64,000 nucleotides of DNA from Haliclona indistincta (Eukaryota > Porifera > Demospongiae > Haplosclerida > Chalinidae). Positions 10,701 through 21,412 of the stretch are shown in pieces; position 1 is the first letter of the stretch, and every line of letters begins with the position of its first letter. Position numbers and translations under genes: made by a program. The notes beneath the pieces were generated by a model that saw only the letters and a list, made by a program, of their open reading frames with translations, was not told where the DNA came from and did not search any database. Where the stretch lies: the NCBI GenBank assembly GCA_964017065.1, contig OZ024784.1:12009152-12073151 (forward strand), read 5' to 3'.

Positions 10701-13700
10701 CCACGCTGTAATCACCTGACCTGTATTGTTACACGTATTACCATAATAAGACATTGTGTGAGGGTTGCAAACTATATTCAAATTCATTTTTTTCTGCTAG
10801 TAGTTGCTCTTTTGAAGTACAAGTAATAGGATCATGGGTGCTAATTATGGGTCTTGTTCATTCTTATGTACATGTTCATTACTAGCCAGCATGTAGGAGC
10901 TTACCCAGAGGCAACATGACAACATCACATAGTCGTCGCACCATGAGATCCATGGTAAAGTAACCTGCCCTGAACCAGTCATGCATCTCTTGATTAGTAA
11001 ATGGACCTGAGCAACACATTATTATGCAGCTAGCTAGTACACACGCACACTATAACACACCCTGCATATCCCCCTGAGGATCACAGTAGACCCAACTTGT
11101 CATATCAACAGAAGGAAGAGCATTCTTCTCAACCTGCTGTTTCTCAGCCTGCTTGGGTTGCTTCTGATTATGCTGTTGCTGTTGCTGTCCGTGTTTTTGT
11201 TTGTGCTGTTGTAGCTGCTGCTGCTTCTGTTCTTGAGTATTGGGAAAGAACTGAGATGAAATATTGGGAAGTGGTGATGGTGTCTCTTCATCAGTGGATA
11301 GCACAGCCTCTGCTGCCTAGAGTAATACACGTGCATAATATTATACAGACGTATGTATGTTCATACACACCTTCTCAAAGCGACGAGCCATCTCTTCCAT
11401 TGAGTCACCTGAGCTAGCTACAGACGACCCAGCAACTCTTTCAGATGCTGTTCTCTTATCAGCAAGTGGTTGCTGGAGAGGTGATGGTGGTCGCTCATCT
11501 TGCTTGCTCACTAAGGCAACACCCAGTATAAACAAGAGATAATCTACAACACCAGTATGCTATACCATGGGAAGATGTGTCCTTCTCACTAGCAACTGGC
11601 TCTTCTTCAAACACATCCTAAACATTGAGTTATATTCAGAGTACAACACACAGTGTAATGTACCCACTTACCTCAGGAAATTGGTCAGCTTCTTCTTTCT
11701 CATCAGCTTCTCTCTGTCATAAGTATTACTAAGATCCAGTTGTCAGCAGAAACACTCACTCACCTCACTCATAGTGAAGTTACCACTGGTATCAAAGCTC
11801 CCTACTGCAGACCCTGTTCTGTTTTCCTTTCCTTTCTCCTTTCCTCCTCCGTCACTAGTACTTTCATCAGTAGCCCACTCAGGGAGAGCTTGCCAACGTT
11901 GCTCCTTCCAGCCTGAGCCGCCTTCCCTCCATCGCCCGCCAACTGGCTTTACTAAATCACAGAATTGACTCAATAGATAACATTGTATACAGCGAATTTC
12001 ACTTCTGTTGAAAACTGCGTATTGCGTATCCTGTGGTTCCGTGTATAGTAAAGTATGGCAAATACGAGATACGGGGCACGCAGCATTTTCAACAGAACTG
12101 TAATTCACTGTACTGCTCACCAGGACTAGTGGCTGATGAGTGCCAGTGCTTGCCCCACCCACCACCATCCTCCCCATCACCCGTGGGAGTAGTGCCAGAA
12201 GAGAATCGCCAGTTAGTGTCACGAGAGGCTCGTGATCCTGGACCATCAGGTCGACTGTGATCGACACTAATATCATGTCTATAGGTACAGCATTATTTCC
12301 CACCTGTCTGCTCCACGATAAGGCTCACTACTCTGACGCTGGTAGTATGCTGCTCCTAGTGATGAAGGAGCTCCTCCTCTAGTCTCATCAGGAGTTGTAG
12401 GCCAATATGGGTCTTGCCTTGGTCTTCGACCTCCTATGAAGCAGAGTTCATATCATGGACTTTGCATTTCCCAGTGAAAAGTTATGTCTCCATACCTCTG
12501 CCAGCTGGTCCTCCTCGTGCTGGGTAGAATCCTCTGCCTGCTCCACCTCCTCTCATGCCATACACTGAATGGCTGTTAACAGTTCCTGCTAGAGCTAACT
12601 GCAAGAAAAACATGAAATGAGAGAGAGGTTCCTCTCTATAACATGCACTATACCAGTAAGACCAACTACCAGTCTAGCCTACCTTGTCACTATTGAGGTT
12701 TAGTGGATACCAAATGTCTGGGTCACACACTGTCATCACGTAAGATCAGTTGTATAAAATAACCAATTATCATACAAAGAGGTGGAGGTAATGTGGGAGA
12801 TAATTTCTTTTTAAGGGTGCACGCAACTAATTAATATTCACGGCACAGCGCGTTGCTTTGGTCAGTGTTTCTGGAAAACTAAAGCAGCAGACAGAGCGAT
12901 ATTAACAATATAGCAAGTGCTTCTGGATAGCTACTCGTATCATGAAATTTAACAGGCTGGCTTGCTCGCAAAAAAACCCGGAGAGACGCGGTCCATGATC
13001 GACGTGTTTATGCATAGAACTCGGCAGCAAAGACTTCTGTGAGCTCAAGATTCCAGAAATGCAAGTTTCAGCAAAGCTAAAATCTAGTAACACAACGATT
13101 TTTTCGCTAGCGCGCCTATAAAGCACTGTTGGCGGTCGAGCAGCATGGATTTTCCCGTTTTTCTCAGCAGCGTGGCGTTTATTTAGAAAAATCGTTCTGT
13201 TACTAGATCTTAGCTTTGCTGAAACTTGCATTTCTGGAATCTTGAGCTCACATAAGTCTTTGCTGCCGAGTTTTATGCATAAACACGTCGATCATGGACC
13301 GCGTCTCTCCGTTTTCTTGCGAGCAAGCCAGCCAGTTAAATTTCATGATACGAGTAGCTATCCAGACGGCACTAGCTATATTACTGCTAATAACGCTCTG
13401 TCTGCTGCTTTAGTTTTCCAGAAACACTGACCATAGCAACGCGCTGTTCTGTGAATATTAATTAGTTGCGTGCACCCTTAAATTCCCTGGAAGTGGAATG
13501 CCTTTTCAGCCTACAAGCTATTTTGAACCTCATAAGGGTTGATAATGCTATAAATGAGTGTGTAATGGTGACCATGCTTATGTCACCCATGCAAGTAACT
13601 GGGCAGATGGCACAGACGTCTTGGCAAGTTCACTGGAACAATGAAGGTGGGTCTTTATGCTTTGCTGGCAATTAATTAGTATTGTTTGCCAATTACATGA

Positions 13701-14627
13701 ATAGAGCTAACACATTAATAACAATGGATGACAGAAAGCTAACTTGCATTTCGTATTTTTGAGTGTGTAAAAATTTGAGTAGAGTGCTATTTCATATCGA
13801 TCTTCGAGTGGTAAGGCAGTAAACAGCTGTGTTTCGATCAAATACCCATACACCTATGGTAACATCTAGTAGGACATGTATACACATGAGTATTACTAAC
13901 ATAGTTAGACATAAGCAACTAGGTAGCTATGATGGTTCTTAGCAGCAGCAGCAGCCCAATCATAATACAATTATAGTAATTGACAATCACGATGCATAAT
14001 ATAGGTGTTTGCTGTACAACGGGTTACTATACAAAGACAAGTGTAGGTAAAAATAGCAGCCACACCCAAATACAATCAATTGCTTGTACATTGTAATTAC
14101 AACTACTAATTCAGGCTGATCAAGTTACACTTTATATTTTTGGTATAGCTACACCCCAAATTAATATCTGATAGAAGTAACACACTGTATAATTATAATA
14201 TTATACATGACTGTGTCGCATAGCTATAGACATCATGCAAGATGTGATTATCACACAACACTGATGACAGACAGGTGGTGATGATATTACCTGTTCCTGT
14301 TCAGTTAGTGGAATGAGTGCCAGAGGTTGTGTCGCCTCTGTCCTCACGAGATCAGGTATCCTGGATATCCTACTAGGCAGAGGTGGGTTCTCCTGGTAAA
14401 GAGACAGCATTTCCTCTCGACCATAGCGATGCTCCGCTAGAGCCAGCTTCTTGACTGAGGACGATGTGGGTGTTGGAGTAGTAGTAAGCTGATCGGACAT
14501 GCTTGCTGGTGTTCTGCACAAAGACACACAATGTTATTCTAATTAGTACTCACCAGTACTACCGTAATGGCTACCGCTGCAAAAACCAATATACTCACTC
14601 TGGAATAAAACTTAGTGTGTCAGCCAT
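7766..14627 (-). CDS. GIGYF: GIGYF (GRB10-interacting GYF protein)
   Basis: GIGYF proteins pair with 4EHP to repress translation of selected mRNAs and take part in ribosome-collision responses. The N terminus has HRYGREEMLSLY, matching the 4EHP-binding stretch of vertebrate GIGYF, with His where vertebrates have the first Tyr. Next come Arg/Gly-rich exons and LPEW near WKEQRWQ. The GYF domain reads WVYCDPQGDMQG, GPFTNQEMHDWFRAGYF and AWGRVPFAPGP. A long Glu/Lys/Arg coiled coil follows (9832-10148). The C-terminal region has EVESTYEVHDYIRSFLGET and ends with LGFTVNAAERPNAGEI. Exons: 14599-14627, 14291-14513, 12683-12729, 12496-12598, 12304-12433, 12121-12278, 11764-11951, 11672-11713, 11566-11617, 11371-11510, 11061-11316, 10905-11006, 10611-10720, 10373-10526, 10193-10313, 9832-10148, 9628-9785, 9409-9573, 8502-8744, 8332-8425, 8104-8267, 7766-7990. 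Phases at 14291 and 12729 do not fit directly, so a small exon may be missing there. Confidence 0.93.
12811..13481. mobile_element. TTAA-flanked hairpin transposon (MITE)
   Basis: The element is flanked by TTAA on both sides and begins GGGTGCACGCAACTAATTAA. The other end is the inverse. Arms of roughly 300 bp match each other as inverted repeats with few changes, so the whole unit can fold into a long hairpin. It has no coding capacity. A TTAA target duplication is characteristic of piggyBac-type transposition. It sits in a long GIGYF intron. Confidence 0.85.
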
Positions 14628-14910
14628 TCTGTATTAACTTTTTCGTCTAGACGTAATAAAGATAGCAGTCAAAACGAGTATAGTACCTCAACAGGGTAAG
14701 TTCGAAAAAGAAAGGCAAAACGTTCTCACGTGTACAAAAATAGCAATGAGTGATCGAGTCGTTTTTGACCGGTCAATTGAAAAAAAAATTGGCACACACC
14801 CCATTTATGTTTTAATACCACCCAAGGTGCTTTTATCTAGACCGTGTGCGTGTGCAGTCAAGCGATTCTTTGCTTATTAACAGCTCCTGGAAGCATTTGA
14901 TCACTGAACA
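14628..14910. promoter_or_regulatory. Divergent promoter region GIGYF / CCDC50-like
   Basis: The 283 bp between the two start codons must hold both transcription starts and 5' UTRs. No TATA box or other clear motif was recognised. Confidence 0.55.
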
Positions 14911-17649
14911 ATGGCTCTCGTTGAAGAGGATCTTCCTGGCGTTCGAAAAGGTAGCTGGAATCGTGTGTTTAGTCAAGCTTGTTCTCTTGTTGACCGAGGA
15001 TGTATCAAAACAAATGCCTCTTTCCCTGCAGTGAAGAAAGACTTTCAGGTACGAGAAGACTCCATAATCGCCCAGCAGCTCCAGGAGCGAGAATGTGAGA
15101 TCGAGTATAGTAATATAATACACAGACATTTTAATTGAAATAACTTGGATGTTGTAGGGGCTAGCATCGTGTTTTAGAGTCTAGCTTAATGGCAGAGTAA
15201 GCAGTCTAGTGAGTGCTGCTTTTAGCTGGTTTAGAGCATGAGTGATGAATATTATGCCTCATAAGGCATGTTGCCAGTTCCATTATACTAGAAAACATGA
15301 CAGTTACCAATAACAATGTGTCCCTTTAGCTTATGTGTCATTAGGGATGTGTTGACTTGCTATAATACACAACTGATGTGTTCACAGATCATTGTGTTGT
15401 CTTGAGCACCAATGGAGTGCTATGTAGTTAAGTGTAGGTGAGTGAAGTAACTGCCTCTGTTGGGCATTGAGTACAATATGGCTGCTGCTAACCATGTTTA
15501 TTTTTACTGAAAATGGTGTTCCTACTACAAGTACATGTATACAACCATGTTTGTCTTGCTATTGGACTGCTACATTTTCAATAACTAGTGACTTCAGTCA
15601 TGATTGTGTGTGTGCTGCATGATCACAATGAATTGGTGTTGAATCTTGTGTACACTATAACAGTGCTGTTATGTACACTGCAATAGTTTGATCTGTACAC
15701 TGCTGTACCGTGTGCATGAGTTGCTTAGTTTAAATTAGGACTTGTGTTTACTCATTATTCTCATGCAAAGCAACGATTTAATCAAAACTGGTTTTTGTAG
15801 AAACATAGACAGCAGATGCACCTTCTGTTATTGAAATTAAGATAGATATCTTGTATGATAAAACTGTTGATGTCTGTGCTACAGTTGAGGAACATTTTGA
15901 TGCCAATGTTCAGCTCCGGCGTACTGCAATGCAAGATGTTCGCATTGCTAAACAACTCCAAAATCAAGAATCTTCAGCATTCAAAGAGGAAGAGAAACGA
16001 AGGAGAGAAATACTGCAAGCCCAGTGAGTGAATATGATGACACGAGTCATGATGTATTGCTTGTGTGCTAGGGAAGAGCGTGACAGAGAAGATGCTAGAA
16101 GAGTCCAAGAATTACTAGAGAAAGAGGTAGTCTCTGTTATTCTATCACACCATCCATGTCCTCTTTTCCAGGCTGAAGAAGCGAGAGCTCGTGATGAAGC
16201 TTTAGCACAGCAATTCCATAGGACTGAAATGGAGACTAATGCTGCACGACGTAGACAGCAGGAAGAAGCTGATATGCGGTTTGCTCGTCAACACAGTATG
16301 GAAGAACAGGCAGAGCAAAGAAGACTTGAAGAGCTTTCCTTGAGAGAAATCAGACGCCTTCAGGATCTTGATCTGTCCAAGGGTCCTCCATTGACGGCAG
16401 CTCTTCCTCCTCCTGTCAGCTCTATTATTGGAGGTGATTCCTTGCCTACTGCAGCTGCTGTTAGCAATGGTGTCAAGGATGAGCTACCTTCCTACGACTC
16501 TCTTATGTTTGATGGTGATGATGATGAGGAAACCATAGATGAGAGTGACAGACAAGCACTGCAGGAACAAAGAGACATTGAACTAGCTCGTCAACTACAT
16601 GAGAAAGAAGCAAGAAAGATAGCAAAAAATGTACGCTGTGAAACTTGTGATAATGTGTGTATTTTGTTTTTTAAATTTCTACTTTAGAAACGGAGACAAG
16701 AATTGGCTGATGAGGTATGTTCAGGTACTTCTCAATTATTTATAGAATTTGTTTGTTTTACAGGAATTTGCAAGACGAATGCAGGCAGAGGAGGAGCTAG
16801 CCAGGACAGCTAACAGTCGACATGAAGGGAATGACCTGGTTAGACACACACACACACACACACAGACGCACACACACACACGCGCGCGCAACTACTAATG
16901 TTGTAAACTAAAGCCCACATTGTTTTATAATGAGTTTAAGCTGTTTGTTTTCAAACCATATTATCGTGTACAGGAGATGGCCAGGAAATTAGAAGCAGAT
17001 GCCGTTAGACAAAAGACTGACCAAGAGAAGAGAGACATGGTGCTTGTACTAGCTAGCAACAATAGTGATAATAATACATGTTTAAACACTTTAGGAAATT
17101 GCCCGTAAGATTGAACTGGAACGCAGGGAACTGGAACGAAAGCTAAGTGAACAAGAATTGGCTGATCTGGTGAGTTTGGTCATCATTATGCAGCTGCCAT
17201 GTATTGCATTTTGAACTGCAGGAAATAGCCAAAAAAATACAGAAGGAAGAGATTATTGCTCGCAAACGTGAAATGCGTCTAAAGAAGGAGCGACAAGAGT
17301 TGCAGCAGTTGAAGAAGACATCTGTTGATGGAGCTCAAGCTACAAGTATGTCTCCTACCCAATCAGGTAACCCCATGCAGGCACTCATCTTTTGAGCCTG
17401 TGCTCACGGTCTTTATCCAGTTCCTGCTTCCTTTTCTGCTGCTGGTGTTTCACCAAATGATGGAGGAGCACGTGTGGTTAGTGTTAGTGACTTATTCTTT
17501 AAAAAATTATTTTCTTATAGTTATCTAGTCTCCCAGCAAGCAGAAAACCAACAAACACTACAGATGGACCTGACTCTGCTGCTAACGCCTCGGCTGCTAA
17601 ACAGTCTTACCGTCGTGCATTTGGAAAAAAGTCCAAGTCCAAGAAATAG
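14911..17649 (+). CDS. CCDC50-like coiled-coil protein with repeated MIU-type motifs
   Basis: Eleven exons give 469 residues: 14911-15094, 15885-16023, 16072-16126, 16172-16630, 16688-16714, 16764-16838, 16974-17039, 17095-17169, 17222-17366, 17421-17476, 17521-17649. The N terminus matches CCDC50 (Ymer): LPGVRKG, then IIAQQLQEREFEEHFDANVQ, then VRIAKQLQNQE. CCDC50 binds ubiquitin chains through MIU motifs and modulates EGFR and NF-kB signalling; this is known of the vertebrate protein. Here short phase-0 exons each start with an E-x-A-[RK]-[RK]-x motif: EFARRMQAEEE, EMARKLEADAV, EIARKIELERR, EIAKKIQKEE. A further ELARQLHEKEARKI lies in the large exon. The C terminus is Ser/Lys-rich and ends KKSKSKK. 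Confidence 0.85.
16842..16890. repeat. (CA)n microsatellite
   Basis: CA run ending in CGCGCGCG, in a CCDC50-like intron. Confidence 0.95.
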
Positions 17650-17815
17650 TATATGCTTTCATTATGCCCTCTTCCTTTCTTCTATTAATTCTCTCTTGCT
17701 GCAAACTCAGTAATGTTTACTTTTTGATAACCAATGAATTTTTGAAATTGAATTTGAGTGAATTAGAATTAGCGGTTTCATTTAGCTCCGCCTACTTAAG
17801 GCCAGCACATGGCAC

Positions 17816-20800
17816 ATGGATCTTTTCGGAGATCTTCCTCCACCGTCAGAAGTTCCTGGTTAGTATGCTCATCAGTTTTTATATGATACTAGCCGTAGTC
17901 TTGTCGAGGGAGCAGCAAGAGAACAATGGAGGGTCTGCAGTACCAGGCAAAAGAACATGCAGTAAACGTACTCCAGAGCCTGGCGTGGAAACCCTAGAGA
18001 AGAAACCTAAAACAAGTAAGTTAGATTACAGTATCCAGTGAATTGCAAGCTCACTTTTTCGTGTCGTAGTCCCTCTTCAACTGAAAGGATACGTTGCTGA
18101 GCGAAGAGGGGAGAGAGAAGACATGCAGGATGCTCACATTATTCTTGATGATTTCTCTACAAAGTGCATCTCACTGTCTAGTGAAATGTGAGTTATATTC
18201 CATTCACACTAGATGTTCAACTGAACTGTATAACCCCAGTTGTACAGGGTTAACCGTTTTGCAGGTTACTTGTCGCGATCAAATTAAACGACAATTCAAC
18301 AAGGCCATGCCCACTTATCCAGCACCACAGAAAGTCTAGTTGCCGAAAAGAAACACTTGTAGTATCGTGCACGCTACTTTTACTGACCGAAGCTGGACCT
18401 TTGCAGTCAAAGCATACACTATCATTGGTGATTTGGAAAAAAACACCAAGGCGCTCTACCTTACTCGATAATACAAGCATTTCTTTTTAGTGACTTTCTG
18501 TGACGCTGGATACGATAAGTGGCCATGGCCTCGTTGAATTGTCGTTTTCATCGCGGCATGTGACCCAAAACCCTGTACAGTACGAATGCTAACCAAATTT
18601 TGGAGTCCTTCTGAACCCATTACAAGCATGTACTAATTAGTAGTTGTGTGTGCTTGCTTGTTGTCATGGCTACACCCCAGTTGCTAACCAGTGGGCAGTG
18701 CAAGGTATAGCCTTAGCAATCGACAAAAAATTCACAGGCATATCTTAAGGTGACGGGTAACAGTTCGCCTAATTAATATTCACAAAAATGTTTTTATGCA
18801 CTGTGCAAAATATGAACACGCTAGAGCGCTGTGAAGGCCATCAATGAAGACGCTAAACACTGTTCTTTCTCTCTTGAGCTATATTCAACGCTGGGTACTA
18901 CGCAAGATAGTAAACTGCAAAACGGGGTGCCATTTTTCGCGCGCGCTGTAACAGTGTCGCTACAGAGTCCATCGTCTACTGATGGGTTAGCATCCTCCGG
19001 AGGGCAGTAGACTATTAACTTGGACGTCTGTGCGACTGGCTCTGGGTAAAACGCAAAATAGTCTTGAAACGGTCGCCATTTTACAGCCTTTTCACGACAT
19101 TTCGACCCATAACTTACAAACAAACAAACTCTCAGCCACGTTTATAGTCTGCTGCCCTCCGCCTACAATTATACAACTGCATTAACCTAGTTAAAGCGAT
19201 TACTTGCTTACATTCTGGCTAAAATTTGGCACTCCGTTTAGATCACTACCATAGACTCTAACCGCGAATTGCCCACGCATGTGGGGCAGTTCGCGGTTAG
19301 AGTCTATGATTTGCGTGGGCATTGAGGGCGGTGGGATTTGCGTGGGCACAACTGTTACCCGTCACCTTAAGGTGACGGCTACAGTTACACCCCCGCACTT
19401 ATGAATATAATTAGCATGTAATACCAGCAATGTAAAATGGCTGCGATCGATCAGCTACATTTTTGTCGTCAAAATTTGCGAAGAGTGCTTACTTGCTGAC
19501 CGTTTACCTCGGCTGTTTCATTTGTACAGACCTTTGGGCAGGGCCTGAGAGTAAAAACTTCGCCTGGACGTCAAAAATGCGTGAGTTACGATGCGCTTTG
19601 GCGCTAGTTGTTGCCAAACGAACGGTGCTGTCAAGCACTCATCAGCGTTTCACTCTGAAATCGCTTACCGCTTACCAAACAAACATACTCAGGCCCTATA
19701 ACGACTCCAGAAGTGTTGGTTAGTAGTAAACTTCGCTGTTATTCTGTCACAGTTTCTGTAAAATTTGATGACGAAAATCTAAATTCCTAAGTCGTAAGGT
19801 TTTGCCTCCTGCCGCCCGACTACAGCTCTGGATTTTCACAGCTCTCACGCTCCTCAAAAGAACAGTCTTTGGTGTGTCTATGGATCGCCTTCATGGCGTT
19901 CTCGCACTTTTTATTTTGACACAGTGTTAATACTTATTTTATGAATAATTAATTAGGCAAACAGTACCCCGTCACCTTAAAAACTAAGTGGGGGAGAGGC
20001 GCTATTTTGTGGTGAATGCTAAGGAAAACTCCTTACTCGCTAGTATGTGACATGTTCTGTTTCATTCTTAGATCACTGTTGTCATATTATGGAGTATTTG
20101 ATGGTCATGCTGGACACAGAGCATCTCAGTATGCTGCACAGCATTTGCACAAGATAATCGCAGACAAGTTGCCTACAGGTGTGTCTTTGGGATCAAACAC
20201 AATGTTGTTGGATCCATGAATTTTTCCTGAGTCATGTGTAGCAAATTTAACTTTTCTCAGGCAGCATTCAGAACATTGAAAAAGAGATCAAGAGATGTTT
20301 GGTTGAGTCGTTTAAGAAAACTGATGAAGATTTTCTTGTTGAAGCAGCCAAAGCAACTCCATCTCTGAAGGATGGTTGTACAGCTGCAGTTCTGCTTGTG
20401 GTGAACGATGTAATATTCTCAGCTAACCTTGGTGATAGTAGAGCAGTGCTTTGTCGAAGGAAGCAACAATCAATTGAGTATAAGTGTGTGCAGCTAACAA
20501 AAGATCACACTGCTGCTATTGTGAGTGCACAGGTTAACTGAGTTATTGTTACAGTCATCTTTGTTAGTTTGAGGAGAGAAAGCGTATTGAGAAAGCTGGT
20601 GGTATGGTAAGGTGAGACGATTTGTACTGTCTGGTATGCACAGGTTATGTCAGTCCACTTGTTCATGTAGGGATGGGCGTGTCTTGGGTGTGGTCGAGGT
20701 ATCACGTTCTATTGGAGATGGTCGATTCAAGCGCTGTGGGGTTATTGCGACACCAGATGTGTTCCGATGTCAGATCTCAGATGACGATAGGTTAGTACGT

Positions 20801-21233
20801 AGTTTTAGTGGCTATCTTTATCGAGATGTTCAGGTTCATCATTGTTGCTTGTGATGGGCTATGGAAGGTATTTACTGCCCAGGAAGCAGCAAAATTTATT
20901 GACACTATTTTGGAGGTTAGTGAATTCACTAGACCGAACAGGGTTTGGTAAAGTGCCTTTGTTTAGGATGACACTATACAAATTCCAAAAGGTAAATCGT
21001 CTATTATTAGAATAGAATGTTTATTGTAATATCTTCTTATAGATGAAGCAACGGTTGCGACTAACTTCCAGTCCACTCTTCCCGTTAGCGTGAGAGAGTA
21101 CCGGTATAGTATAGCCTGCACTCAGCTAGCAGTGGAGGCTGTTCGTAGAGGATGTACTGACAATGTCACTGTGATGGTGATTGATATCCTTCATCCACAA
21201 AAAGAACGGATACAGCTGCCAGATGCAGCATGA
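17816..21233 (+). CDS. ILKAP: ILKAP-like PP2C (PPM-family) protein phosphatase
   Basis: Ten exons splice cleanly to 368 residues (human ILKAP has 392): 17816-17858, 17899-18015, 18070-18187, 20072-20178, 20261-20520, 20568-20611, 20671-20790, 20834-20915, 20967-20991, 21043-21233. The protein starts MDLFGDLPPPSE, the same opening as human ILKAP. A Lys-rich linker follows, then the catalytic domain: LKGYVAERRGEREDMQDAH, the metal-binding VFDGHAGHRAS, ANLGDSRAVLC, DGRVLGVVEVSRSIGDG, VACDGLWKVF and the final metal ligand in TDNVTVMV. ILKAP is a Ser/Thr phosphatase acting on integrin-linked kinase signalling. All metal-binding Asp residues expected for the fold are present. Intron 3 (1.88 kb) is filled with transposons. 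Confidence 0.93.
18243..18577. mobile_element. TA-flanked hairpin element (Tc1/mariner-type MITE)
   Basis: The ends read TACAGGGTT and AACCCTGTA, so the element is CAGGGTT...AACCCTG flanked by TA. Arms of about 100 bp are inverted repeats (for example ACGACAATTCAAC against GTTGAATTGTCGT). It has no coding capacity. A TA target duplication is typical of Tc1/mariner transposition. Located in ILKAP intron 3. Confidence 0.75.
18745..19980. mobile_element. Compound TTAA-flanked hairpin element
   Basis: Three TTAA sites at 18745, 19367 and 19977 bound two units that share the middle TTAA. Each end begins GGTGACGG. The left end of unit 1 (GGTGACGGGTAACAGTTCG) is homologous, inverted, to the right end of unit 2 over more than 100 bp, so the whole 1.24 kb also forms one large palindrome. 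The middle ends differ from the outer ones. A perfect short hairpin lies at 19251-19309. No ORF of transposase type. It may reflect nested or back-to-back insertion of related non-autonomous elements. Confidence 0.8.
19251..19309. repeat. Short near-perfect hairpin
   Basis: The arm CATAGACTCTAACCGCGAA is followed, after about 20 bases, by its reverse complement with one or two changes. It lies inside the compound TTAA element. The size is that of a miRNA precursor, but with such perfect pairing inside a transposon a repeat-derived hairpin is more likely. Confidence 0.8.
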
Positions 21234-21412
21234 TAACTCAGGAACAAACATTCATTGAAAACTATATGTGCACCAAAAACTGACCTACTTAGTTTTGTAA
21301 TCTTTAATTTTACTTTAGTATACACTGTGTGATGTTGCTTATTTGGTTGACATTATATACTACTGCCTAGCTAGTATACTAGCTAGTATACATTGTGCAA
21401 ATGCAGATAGTT

